This document shows, piece by piece, positions 21,917-28,946 of a stretch of 31,016 bases of DNA (within the stretch, counting starts at the first letter, position 1; every line of letters begins with the position of its first letter). The DNA comes from JBAYJM01 sp964350585. GTDB taxonomy: Bacteria > Patescibacteriota > Patescibacteriia > 2-01-FULL-39-33. The stretch covers positions 1 through 31,016 of the forward strand of contig CAYGKC010000012.1 in the NCBI GenBank assembly GCA_964350585.1, in the 5' to 3' direction. The translations under genes and the position numbers were made by a program. A model generated the notes under the pieces. It ran no database searches. It had not been told where the DNA came from and was given only the letters and a program-made list of their open reading frames with translations.

Positions 21917-23152
21917 ATGAGAATAGCTGATACACTAAAACTATCTTTTTCGATATTGCGGGCAAACAAAGTCCGCACTTTTTTAACTAGTCTTGGTATT
22001 ATTATAGGTATAGCGTCGATTATTATTATTATGTCAGTCGGCGCCGGAGCGCAAAGCTTAATCACAAATCAGCTTACTTCCATGGGTTCAAATCTTATTG
22101 GCATTATGCCCGGAGCAGCTGAAAAAGACGGACCTCCGGCTTCTGTTATGGGCATAGTGGTTACTTCCTTAAAATATGAAGATGCTTTGCAAATAAAACG
22201 GCAGGTTGAGTACGTTAAGGCCATATCAGCTTATAATAGCGGAGTCGCAAGCGTTTCATATCAAAATTCAAAAGTGAATGCTAATTATTATGGCGTGATG
22301 GCCGGCTATTTTGACGTGGAAAATATTGAAATGGATTTGGGAAGATTTCTGACGGAAGAAGAAGAAAAAAATAATGCCAAAGTTGTAGTTTTGGGAAGCC
22401 AGCTTAGGGAAGAATTATTTGGCGATATTGATCCTATTGGAAAAAAAATAAAAATAAAAAGAGAAACCTTTGACGTTATAGGTGTTACAAAGAAAAGGGG
22501 AGTTGTAGGTTTTCAAAATCAAGATAATATAGCGCTTATTCCAATTTCAACAGCCCAAAATTCATTATTAGGAGTTAACTATGTTAATTTTATCAGATTA
22601 AAAATAGAAAATTCAGAAAATATTGATGAAAGCAAGGAAGAAATTCGTTGGATTTTAAGGGAGAGGCATGATATTGATAGCGGTCAAGCTGATGATTTTA
22701 CAATTAGCGATCCGAAAGAAGCAATAGATGCTTTGCTTACAATTACTAATGCACTAAAGTTTTTTTTGGCGGCAATAGCTGGAATATCTCTTGTTGTGGG
22801 AGGTGTCGGCGTAATGAATATAATGCTGGCTTCCATAAATGAACGCATAAGAGAAATTGGTTTGCGCAAATCAGTCGGAGCAAAAAACGGCGATTTGTTA
22901 TCGCAGTTTTTAACGGAATCAATTGTTATAACAATTATTGGAGGAGTGATCGGAGTATCTTTGGGTATTGGTTTTTCTTTTCTGATTTCGGTAATTGCAA
23001 ATTTTCTTGGTTATAATTGGGAATTTGTTATTACTTTAAGTTCTGTAATTATTGCAATTGTGGTCTCTTTATTTATAGGTTTTATATTTGGAATTTATCC
23101 TGCAACCAGAGCATCAAAGTTAGATCCGATTGAGGCACTTAGATATGAATAA
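21917..23152 (+). CDS. MacB-like ABC permease 1 (FtsX/MacB fold)
   Basis: 411-aa permease with one N-terminal membrane helix (TFLTSLGIIIGIASIIIIMSV), a large extracytoplasmic MacB-PCD domain (about residues 45-265) and three C-terminal helices forming the FtsX domain (AAIAGISLVVGGVGVMNIML onward). The coupling region has EIGLRKSVGAK. The end IYPATRASKLDPIEALRYE is the classic family terminus. Such subunits act by mechanotransmission rather than a substrate channel. The stop codon overlaps the U-tract of the minus-strand RNA gene that follows. Confidence 0.95.
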   Translation: MRIADTLKLSFSILRANKVRTFLTSLGIIIGIASIIIIMSVGAGAQSLITNQLTSMGSNLIGIMPGAAEKDGPPASVMGIVVTSLKYEDALQIKRQVEYVKAISAYNSGVASVSYQNSKVNANYYGVMAGYFDVENIEMDLGRFLTEEEEKNNAKVVVLGSQLREELFGDIDPIGKKIKIKRETFDVIGVTKKRGVVGFQNQDNIALIPISTAQNSLLGVNYVNFIRLKIENSENIDESKEEIRWILRERHDIDSGQADDFTISDPKEAIDALLTITNALKFFLAAIAGISLVVGGVGVMNIMLASINERIREIGLRKSVGAKNGDLLSQFLTESIVITIIGGVIGVSLGIGFSFLISVIANFLGYNWEFVITLSSVIIAIVVSLFIGFIFGIYPATRASKLDPIEALRYE

Positions 23153-23304
23153 AAAAAATGACGCTACTTGAAATTATGATCCGCTCACGTGCGGTTTTTG
23201 TCTCACGCTGTCCGCGTGAGCAAGTCATAATTTCATTGTAGCGTCTTAAGGTGTTATAAGTTTTCACCCGCTGCCGTTAATCACCTCCTTTCGGTTTCAG
23301 CGTA
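23152..23304 (-). ncRNA. Novel structured small RNA with an SD-mimic loop
   Basis: Independent minus-strand transcript of about 150 nt between the two permease genes. Domain 1 is a hairpin: CGCUG and CCG (23298-23302, 23292-23294) pair with CGG and CAGCG (23274-23276, 23269-23273), with an AAA bulge. Its 15-nt loop (23277-23291) contains AAAGGAGGUGAU, complementary over 12 nt to the usual 16S rRNA 3' end AUCACCUCCUUU. A GGUG/CACC hairpin may follow. Domain 2 is a three-way junction: GACGCUAC and UGAAAUUAUGA (23238-23245, 23225-23235) pair with 23169-23179 and 23160-23167. They enclose hairpins CUCACGC/GCGUGAG (stem-loop 23202-23220) and CCGC/GCGG (23181-23194). Eight Us (A-run 23151-23158) end it. 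No known RNA family is recognised; no convincing ORF lies inside. Confidence 0.78.
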
Positions 23305-23310
23305 TATATC

Positions 23311-23339
23311 ATTATAGCACAGTTAAAAATAAATGTCAA
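23311..23339 (-). promoter_or_regulatory. Consensus promoter of the small RNA (minus)
   Basis: Minus strand TTGACA (23334-23339), 17 nt, TATAAT (23311-23316), preceded by TGC (extended -10). It is among the strongest promoters in the window by sequence. Predicted start is near 23304. Confidence 0.9.
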
Positions 23340-23373
23340 TAGTCCACACTATAATTTAATTAAATTTAGACAA

Positions 23374-24615
23374 ATGATATTAAATCTGCCCTTAAAATTA
23401 GCTTGGAAATCAATCTTTGCCAATAAAGGAAGGACAGTTTTAACATTGATTGGAATTGTTATAGGTATAGCGGTAGTTATTATTGTTATGTCAGCTGGAG
23501 AGGGATTGAAATCAATGGTAATGGGACAAGTTGAGGTGTTTGGTAATGATATCGTTCAGATTGAAACAAAAGTGCCGAGCTCTAAAACGGTCGGAGGGGC
23601 AATGGCTATGGCTCAAGGCGTGCAAATTACGTCTTTGAAATTAAGCGATGCGGAAGAAATTATGAAGCTCAGTAATATCAAAAACTATTATGCCCTAGTG
23701 ATAGGTCAAGGGGTTGTTTCGCATTTGGAACAGAATAAAATTGCAAATTACATGGGAGTCTCTCCTTCAATAATTGAAATTGATAAGACTAAAGTAGAAA
23801 AAGGAAGATTTTTTACAGATGAAGAAGATAACAGTTTGGCTAGGGTTGTTGTTTTAGGCAGTAGCTTGTCGGACGATCTTTTTGGAAATCAAGATCCAAT
23901 TGGTCAAAGAATAAAATTGGGCAAAAATAAATTTACAGTCATTGGCGTAATGGAAAAAAGGGGAAGCAGTTTTGGAGTTAGTTTTGATGATTTTGCGTAT
24001 GTCCCGATTCAAACAGCGCAAAAATTAATGCTAGGCATAAATCATGTAATGTCACTGGTAATGCAAATGGAAAATACCAGTATTCAAGAACAAACTGCAG
24101 ATGAGATTATTTCAGTTATGAGGGAAAGGCACAATATTACTGATCCTAATGATGATGATTTTCAAGTCACAACAATGGAAGAGGTAAGAGAAATGCTTGA
24201 TACTATATTTGGTGGCATAACTTTATTGTTAGTGGCGTTAGCCGGCATTTCGCTTTTGGTTGGCGGTATTGGTATTATGAATATAATGTACGTTTCCGTA
24301 ACAGAAAGAACATTTGAAATAGGTTTGCGGAAATCTATCGGAGCTAGGAAAAAGCAGATTTTATGGCAATTCCTTTGGGAAGCGATATTAGTAACTATTG
24401 TTGGAGGAATTATTGGAATAATTGTAGGTTCTATTATTTCCTTCCTTGTATATCTTATAGCTACTCGTTTAAACTATCCTTGGGAGTTCATTGTTCCTCC
24501 CCAGGCAATAATAATTTCATTTGTTTTTTGCGCAAGTGTAGGTCTTTTATTTGGATATTGGCCCGCCAAAAAGGCTGCTAAAATGGATCCTATAAGCGCA
24601 ATGAGAAAAGAATAA
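23374..24615 (+). CDS. MacB-like ABC permease 2 (paralogue of permease 1)
   Basis: 413 aa, same architecture as permease 1: N-terminal helix (TVLTLIGIVIGIAVVIIVMSA), periplasmic MacB-PCD domain, three C-terminal helices (LLVALAGISLLVGGIGIMNI), coupling segment EIGLRKSIGARKKQ, and terminus YWPAKKAAKMDPISAMRKE. The two probably arose by tandem duplication and may form a heterodimer using the single ATPase. A TATAAT at 23350-23355 suggests a local promoter with a ~12-nt leader and no SD, so the second permease may be transcribed partly on its own. It is followed 1 nt later by truB-tsaC. Confidence 0.94.
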   Translation: MILNLPLKLAWKSIFANKGRTVLTLIGIVIGIAVVIIVMSAGEGLKSMVMGQVEVFGNDIVQIETKVPSSKTVGGAMAMAQGVQITSLKLSDAEEIMKLSNIKNYYALVIGQGVVSHLEQNKIANYMGVSPSIIEIDKTKVEKGRFFTDEEDNSLARVVVLGSSLSDDLFGNQDPIGQRIKLGKNKFTVIGVMEKRGSSFGVSFDDFAYVPIQTAQKLMLGINHVMSLVMQMENTSIQEQTADEIISVMRERHNITDPNDDDFQVTTMEEVREMLDTIFGGITLLLVALAGISLLVGGIGIMNIMYVSVTERTFEIGLRKSIGARKKQILWQFLWEAILVTIVGGIIGIIVGSIISFLVYLIATRLNYPWEFIVPPQAIIISFVFCASVGLLFGYWPAKKAAKMDPISAMRKE

Positions 24616-24616
24616 T

Positions 24617-25819
24617 ATGTTAATAACAGTAAACAAACCAAAAGGCCCTTCTTCATTTAAAATAATTGAAGAAATAAGAAAAGAAACTGGCATAAAAAAA
24701 GTCGGTCATGCCGGTACATTAGATCCATTGGCAAGCGGAGTTTTAGTTGTTGCTGTTGGGCGGGAATCGACCAAAAAACTAGGCTTAATTTTAAATAAAG
24801 AAAAAGAATATTTGGCAAAAATAAAGCTGGGATTTGAAAGTGAAACGGATGACGAAGAAGGAGATAAAGTGGAAGTTAATTTCCGACAACCATCAAAAAA
24901 AGAAATTGAAAAAGCTATAAAAAACTTTGTTGGAAACATAAAACAAGTTCCACCTAATTATAGCGCCATTAAGATAAAGGGAAAAAGAGCCTATAAACTA
25001 GCAAGGCAAGGCCAAAAGGTTGTAATGAAAGAACGGGATGCAGTTGTTAAAAAAATAATTTTAGTCAAGTATGAATATCCTTTCATATATTTAAAAATAA
25101 TTTGCGGGCCAGGGGTTTATATTAGGTCTATTGCTCGAGATATCGGCAATGTTTTAGCCACTGGGGCATATTTGGCTGATTTGGAAAGGACAAGGGTGGG
25201 TGAGTATCACCTTGAAGATGCAGTTCCATTAAAAATGATAAAAAAAATATCCAAATGGAATGATATTGCCAAAGAATTAAATGAGGGCAAAATAGGAGTT
25301 ATTCCTACTGATACCATTTACGGCTTGGTAGGAAAGGCATTGAATAAAAAAGTTGTTCAACGTATTTATGACGTTAAGGGTAGAAGGCCAGACAAGCCAA
25401 TGATTATTTTAATTAGTTCATTTGAAGATATAAAGTTGTTCGGAGTAAAAATTTCAAAAAAAGAAAGTGAAATAATGAAAGAACTTTGGCCAGGTAAAGT
25501 TAGTATTATACTTACATGTAAAGTTAAAAAACTGGAATATCTACATAGGGGAACAGATTCCCTTGCTTTTAGATTTCCGGATAAGCTAGAACTAATATAT
25601 CTTTTGAAAAATTCTGGACCATTAATTGCTCCCAGTGCCAATCCAGAATCATTATCTCCGGCAACTAAAATTAATGAAGCAAAAAAATATTTTGGCAAGA
25701 ATATTGATTTTTACCTTTCAGGTAAGGTTAATAGTGAACCGTCAACATTGATAAAAATAGAAAATAATAAATTAATTGTTTTAAGAGAAGGGGCTGTTAA
25801 AATAAAAAAAGCGGAATAA
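24617..25819 (+). CDS. truB: TruB-TsaC fusion: tRNA pseudouridine-55 synthase + threonylcarbamoyl-AMP synthase
   Basis: A 400-aa fusion of two tRNA-modifying enzymes. Residues 1-~210 are TruB, which makes pseudouridine 55 in the T-loop; the catalytic Asp is D36 in GHAGTLDPLASG, followed by YSAIKIKGKRAYKLAR and PGVYIRSIARDIG. The usual C-terminal PUA/TruB-C part is missing. Residues ~214-400 are a YrdC/Sua5/TsaC domain, which makes threonylcarbamoyl-AMP for t6A37. Its landmarks are VIPTDTIYGLVG (228-239), KGRRPDKPM (254-262), ELWPGKVSIIL, LAFRFPD and APSANPESLSPAT. The frame is continuous with no stop or obvious restart at the junction. It starts 1 nt after permease 2. Confidence 0.92.
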   Translation: MLITVNKPKGPSSFKIIEEIRKETGIKKVGHAGTLDPLASGVLVVAVGRESTKKLGLILNKEKEYLAKIKLGFESETDDEEGDKVEVNFRQPSKKEIEKAIKNFVGNIKQVPPNYSAIKIKGKRAYKLARQGQKVVMKERDAVVKKIILVKYEYPFIYLKIICGPGVYIRSIARDIGNVLATGAYLADLERTRVGEYHLEDAVPLKMIKKISKWNDIAKELNEGKIGVIPTDTIYGLVGKALNKKVVQRIYDVKGRRPDKPMIILISSFEDIKLFGVKISKKESEIMKELWPGKVSIILTCKVKKLEYLHRGTDSLAFRFPDKLELIYLLKNSGPLIAPSANPESLSPATKINEAKKYFGKNIDFYLSGKVNSEPSTLIKIENNKLIVLREGAVKIKKAE

Positions 25820-25827
25820 ATTCCGCT
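25804..25827 (-). terminator. Intrinsic terminator of the 24-aa gene (minus)
   Basis: AGCGGAAT (25810-25817), AA, ATTCCGCT (25820-25827); seven Us on the minus strand (A-run 25804-25810). It overlaps the last codons of truB-tsaC. Confidence 0.87.
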
Positions 25828-25841
25828 GTGGCTTTGATTAA

Positions 25842-25916
25842 TTACTCGCTTATTAGAACTAAAACTGTAAACAGTATTAGCATTGCTACGCCAACTATTC
25901 TAAAAGTGCTATCCAT
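25842..25916 (-). CDS. 24-aa small membrane protein with strong SD
   Basis: Predicted 24-residue peptide: MDSTFR followed by a single hydrophobic helix (IVGVAMLILFTVLVLI) ending SE. Function unknown. The ATG is preceded by AAAGGAGGGG with 6 nt spacing, one of the best SDs in the window. A minus-strand TTGACA (25962-25967) with a weaker -10 GAAAAT at 17 nt lies upstream, and a perfect-stem terminator lies downstream. The cassette is self-contained and convergent with truB-tsaC. Hydrophobic composition, SD and terminator together argue for a real gene, though no homologue is known to me. Confidence 0.66.
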   Translation of the reverse strand: MDSTFRIVGVAMLILFTVLVLISE

Positions 25917-25938
25917 TTTTTGCCCCTCCTTTTATTTA

Positions 25939-25967
25939 ATTTTCGAATAATTTTTCTTATTTGTCAA
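25939..25967 (-). promoter_or_regulatory. Promoter (minus) of the 24-aa gene
   Basis: Minus strand TTGACA (25962-25967) is perfect. The -10 candidate GAAAAT (25939-25944) at 17 nt matches 4 of 6. It overlaps the plus-strand -35 TTGTCA at 25961-25966. Confidence 0.5.
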
Positions 25968-25989
25968 TGTTAGGTATTGTTGATAAACT
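25961..25989 (+). promoter_or_regulatory. Putative promoter of the glycosyltransferase, leaderless
   Basis: TTGTCA (25961-25966), 17 nt, TAAACT (25984-25989), ending 6 nt before the ATG at 25996. Confidence 0.45.
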
Positions 25990-25995
25990 TATTTT

Positions 25996-27063
25996 ATGAA
26001 TATATTTTCATCAATTCATTTAATTGCTGTTTTAGGTGGTTTTTTATTGAGTTTAATTTTAACGCCTTTGATTATTGTAATTGCCAGAAGGTTAAATATT
26101 ACTGACAATCCAAAGTCTGCTGAAAGAAAAATACATCTAAAAACAACTCCATTGCTTGGCGGGATTGCCGTATTTATTTCTTTTTTTCTAATTTATTTTG
26201 TTGTTTATTATTTTAAGCTGGCAAATATTTCTCAAATACCGGTTACGGCTGTCTGGGCAGTTTTTGCAGGCGGATTGATAATTATGATCGGGGGTATATT
26301 GGATGATAAATATAATCTTAAGCCTTATCAGCAAATAATTTGGCCCATACTCGCGTCTCTTTGTGTTTTGTTTGTTGGCGTAAGAATTGCTTATGTAACT
26401 AATCCTTTCGGTTTTCCTGGAACAATAATCTATCTTCCGGCAATAATAGGATCAGTAGTTTCATTTTTGTGGCTGATGGGTATGATGTATACGGCAAAAT
26501 TTTTGGACGGACTTGACGGTTTATTGTCGGGTATTGGAGCTATTGCTGCTTTGGCAATTTTTATGGTGAGTATTGGTTGGGATGTTCCTGTTTCAGCAAC
26601 GGGAGTGTGGTCACTTGCCCTATTTGGATCATTACTTGGCTTTTTGATTTTTAACTGGATGCCTGCAAAAATATTTTTAGGTGAAGGCGGAAGTGTTTTC
26701 TTGGGATTTATTTTAGGTGCGCTTTCAATAATATCCGGATCAAAAATAGTTACTACTTTACTTGTAATGGGAATACCCGCCTTGGATGTCTTATGGGTGA
26801 TTCTCCAAAGAATTATAAAAAAAGAATCTCCATTTTCACATGCCGATAGAAAGCATATACATTATCGTTTGGTTGATTTTGGTTTTTCAAAAGTTGGTGC
26901 GGTTCTGTTTCTATACTTAATATCTTTGATATTCGCTTTATTCGCCCTATTGAGTTCTGGTTTTAGCAAGTTAATTGGTTTGTTAATTATGGCTATGGTT
27001 ATGGTGGCGATAGTAGTTTTGCTTTTTGTTAAAAATAATAATAATGAAAAACAAAAAATTTAA
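25996..27063 (+). CDS. MraY/WecA family undecaprenyl-phosphate sugar-1-phosphate transferase
   Basis: Polytopic membrane enzyme that loads a sugar phosphate (probably HexNAc-1-P) onto a lipid carrier, starting a surface glycan. Family marks: the early loop KIHLKTTPLLGGIA, Mg-binding ILDDKYNLKP (near residue 100), KFLDGLDGLLSG, GEGGSVFLG (GEG replaces the usual GDxGS), and the C-terminal HADRKHIHYRL. About ten hydrophobic helices over 355 aa. These fit the WecA/TagO branch (glycosyltransferase family 4) better than MraY, since the HIH motif is typical of that branch. No SD is present; the start may be leaderless. It overlaps the DUF192 gene by 20 nt. Confidence 0.92.
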   Translation: MNIFSSIHLIAVLGGFLLSLILTPLIIVIARRLNITDNPKSAERKIHLKTTPLLGGIAVFISFFLIYFVVYYFKLANISQIPVTAVWAVFAGGLIIMIGGILDDKYNLKPYQQIIWPILASLCVLFVGVRIAYVTNPFGFPGTIIYLPAIIGSVVSFLWLMGMMYTAKFLDGLDGLLSGIGAIAALAIFMVSIGWDVPVSATGVWSLALFGSLLGFLIFNWMPAKIFLGEGGSVFLGFILGALSIISGSKIVTTLLVMGIPALDVLWVILQRIIKKESPFSHADRKHIHYRLVDFGFSKVGAVLFLYLISLIFALFALLSSGFSKLIGLLIMAMVMVAIVVLLFVKNNNNEKQKI

Positions 27064-27511
27064 TTTATTATTAATTATTTTTGCCACGGTTTTATTTTTT
27101 TTAATTGTTGCTCTTTTTGTTAATAAAAGTTTAGAAAATGACAGTCGATTGGTTTTAGTCTTATTGGGAGAAAAGGAAATAAAAGCTGAAGTCGCAATTT
27201 CGCCAAAAGATCAAGCCAAAGGATTATCTTTAAGGGATAATCTTGATGAAGATAGGGGGATGTTATTTTTATATGATAATTCTGTTCCAGGTTTTTGGAT
27301 GAAAGGGATGAATTTTCCTATTGATATAATTTGGATTAAAAATGGCATAATAGTTGGAATTGAAGATAGTGTTGAGCCAGACTTTGGCAATAAGATTTAT
27401 TATCCGCCGGAGCCTATTGATATGGTTTTGGAAGTTAATGCAGGTTTTGCGTCTAGAAATAACCTTAAAACTGGCGATTTAGTCACTTTTCAAAATTTAG
27501 GTAAATATTGA
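27044..27511 (+). CDS. DUF192 family protein, membrane-anchored
   Basis: 155 aa. An N-terminal anchor or uncleaved signal (KFNLLLIIFATVLFFLIVALFV) is followed by a DUF192 domain: KDQAKGLSLRDNL, RGMLFLYDN, FWMKGMNFPIDIIWI, and VLEVNAGFASRNNLKTGDLV. Function is unknown in the family; members are often exported. I chose ATG 27044 rather than TTG 27026 because it gives a basic MKNKK start. It overlaps the transferase, so it is co-transcribed. Its TGA stop lies inside the -35 box of the rplU promoter. Confidence 0.9.
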   Translation: MKNKKFNLLLIIFATVLFFLIVALFVNKSLENDSRLVLVLLGEKEIKAEVAISPKDQAKGLSLRDNLDEDRGMLFLYDNSVPGFWMKGMNFPIDIIWIKNGIIVGIEDSVEPDFGNKIYYPPEPIDMVLEVNAGFASRNNLKTGDLVTFQNLGKY

Positions 27512-27536
27512 CAGATCTTCTTTTTTTGTGTAAAAT
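27508..27536 (+). promoter_or_regulatory. Promoter of rplU
   Basis: TTGACA (27508-27513), 17 nt, TAAAAT (27531-27536). Predicted start near 27543, giving a leader of about 77 nt. Confidence 0.82.
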
Positions 27537-27560
27537 ATTTTAAGTATTAATTTAAATCTA

Positions 27561-27592
27561 AAAGTCTGGGTAAATTCCTTTAATTGGGCTTT
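27561..27592 (+). promoter_or_regulatory. rplU leader hairpin (possible autoregulatory element)
   Basis: AAAGUC (27561-27566) pairs with GGCUUU (27587-27592) including a U-G pair. UAAA (27571-27574) pairs with UUUA (27579-27582) inside. It lies in a long leader for this window and could bind L21, but I cannot match it to a known motif by eye. Confidence 0.35.
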
Positions 27593-27619
27593 GGATTACA
27601 TAGGAATAACATAAAAATT

Positions 27620-27922
27620 ATGAAATTAGCAGTAATTAAAACTGGCGGAAAACAATACATTGTCAAAGAAAAAGACAAAATAAAAGTTGAAAAGTTGAAG
27701 GGAGAGGTTGGAGAAAAAATTCAATTAGATGCCTTAATGATAGTTGATGGAGATAATTTGGATTTTGGCGCACCTATACTTGAAAGAAAGATAGAAGGAT
27801 CTATCGTAAGGGAAGGCAGAAGTAGGAAGGTTGTAGGAGTAAAATTCAAATCAAAGACAAGAGAACATAAAACTTTGGGCCATAGACAATTTTTCACAGA
27901 ACTCGAAATTAGTAAAATTTAA
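27620..27922 (+). CDS. rplU: 50S ribosomal protein L21
   Basis: Binds 23S rRNA in the large subunit. MKLAVIKTGGKQYIVKEKDKI at the N-terminus is the L21 signature, with the conserved C-terminal run KFKSKTREHKTLGHRQFFTELEI matching the RNA-binding KRRKNYRKKxGHRQ region. At 100 aa it is normal. A TTG at 27584 extends the frame into the leader but is not the start. It has its own promoter, a ~77-nt leader and a strong terminator. rpmA (L27), its usual neighbour, does not follow, so the pair is split here. Confidence 0.96.
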   Translation: MKLAVIKTGGKQYIVKEKDKIKVEKLKGEVGEKIQLDALMIVDGDNLDFGAPILERKIEGSIVREGRSRKVVGVKFKSKTREHKTLGHRQFFTELEISKI

Positions 27923-27931
27923 TTTAGTTTT

Positions 27932-27959
27932 AAAAAATCCCGCCTGAGCGGGATTTTTT
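27932..27959. terminator. Bidirectional terminator between rplU and recR
   Basis: A perfect 12-bp stem: AAAAAATCCCGC (27932-27943), loop CTGA, GCGGGATTTTTT (27948-27959). It gives a U-tract on both strands, serving rplU (+) and the recR operon (-). Confidence 0.92.
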
Positions 27960-27975
27960 AGTATTCCTTAGATAT

Positions 27976-28572
27976 TTAAATTTCTTTTCTGTCATTTATT
28001 GCATTTTCTAAAGTCACTTCATCAGCATATTCTAGATCTGCGCCTATAGGAAGGCCTCGAGCAAGACGAGTTATTTTAAGATCTTTAAACTGTTTTAATA
28101 ATCGGATTATGAAAGAAGAGGTTGCTTCACCTTCGCTATCAGGATTTAATGCCAAAATTATTTCTTTTGGCATATCGTTTTTTATTCTACTGATTAATTC
28201 TTTTAATTTTATATTGCCGGGCAAAACATTTTCAAGCGGGTTTATATATCCGCCTAAGACATGATAGGCGCCATTATATAACTTTGTTTTTTCTAGAGCG
28301 ATAATGTCTTGATTTTTGGCAACAACACAGATTATTTTTTGGTCTCTTTTTGCATCAGAACAGATTGAACAAGGATTGTGTTCATCAAAATTAAAACATT
28401 TGGTACAAAGCTTAACATTGTCTTTGAGGTGTAATATTGAATGTCCTAAATTAGTAATTTCAGAAGAAGGTTTTTTTAGGAGGTAAAAAACAAAGCGCTC
28501 GGCCGTTTTGGGGCCGATGCTTGGTAATTTCGCGAATTCATCAATTAAGTTTTGTATGCTTTTTGGATACAC
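27976..28572 (-). CDS. recR: Recombination mediator RecR
   Basis: Works with RecO/RecF to load RecA on single-strand gaps. The N-terminal HhH is FAKLPSIGPKTAERF, the C4 zinc finger is C56/C59/C68/C71, and the Toprim domain follows (VVAKNQDIIALE through NPDSEGEATSSFI). The C-terminal TRLARGLPIGADLEYADEVTL is highly conserved. 198 aa is normal. The start is GTG at 28572 and the gene follows ybaB by 13 nt in the standard ybaB-recR order. Confidence 0.97.
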   Translation of the reverse strand: MYPKSIQNLIDEFAKLPSIGPKTAERFVFYLLKKPSSEITNLGHSILHLKDNVKLCTKCFNFDEHNPCSICSDAKRDQKIICVVAKNQDIIALEKTKLYNGAYHVLGGYINPLENVLPGNIKLKELISRIKNDMPKEIILALNPDSEGEATSSFIIRLLKQFKDLKITRLARGLPIGADLEYADEVTLENAINDRKEI

Positions 28573-28585
28573 TTTCGAAAATTAT

Positions 28586-28879
28586 TTAATTCATTCCGGG
28601 TAAATTAAGTCCACCCATTTGTGACATTTTTTGAGCCATTACCTTTTGAGCATTTTTTACGGCGTTGTTGGTCGCTTCAGCAATGGCTGCTTGGAGTTTT
28701 GCTTTATCCTTAAGAAGTTCATCATCAATTTCGACGCTTTTAACTTCCTGATTTCCGTCCATTTTAACTTTTAATTTTCCCCATGCTCCTGTTCCTTCAA
28801 CTGTTTCTTCGGCTAACGCTTTTTTTATCTGATTTGCTTGACTTCGAAGTTCTTGTATTTGTTTAATTTTAGAAAACAT
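28586..28879 (-). CDS. ybaB: YbaB/EbfC family nucleoid-associated protein
   Basis: Small dimeric DNA-binding protein of 97 aa. It has an N-terminal helix (SKIKQIQELRSQANQIKKALAEE), a central beta sheet (GKLKVKMDGNQEVKSVEID) and a C-terminal helix ending in a Met/Gly-rich tail (MSQMGGLNLPGMN). It sits directly upstream of recR as in most bacteria; dnaX, often the third partner, is absent here and dnaB lies upstream instead. A TTGTAT-17-TATAAA element in the 28880-28946 interval may drive ybaB-recR. Confidence 0.95.
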   Translation of the reverse strand: MFSKIKQIQELRSQANQIKKALAEETVEGTGAWGKLKVKMDGNQEVKSVEIDDELLKDKAKLQAAIAEATNNAVKNAQKVMAQKMSQMGGLNLPGMN

Positions 28880-28946
28880 AATTAAATTTTATTTATAATA
28901 AGATCCATTTAATAATACAATATTTCATCAAGGATTTCAACAGCAC

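Noticed and set aside
23160..23245. Nested inverted repeats as a REP, attC or miniature transposon
   Set aside because: They lie inside a promoter-to-terminator transcript and no target duplication or second copy is seen in the window; an RNA fold explains them better.
23152..23267. Small ORF starting at the GTG after the SD-like loop of the RNA
   Set aside because: The start is about 16 nt from the SD core and the frame would run through the whole three-way junction and terminator.
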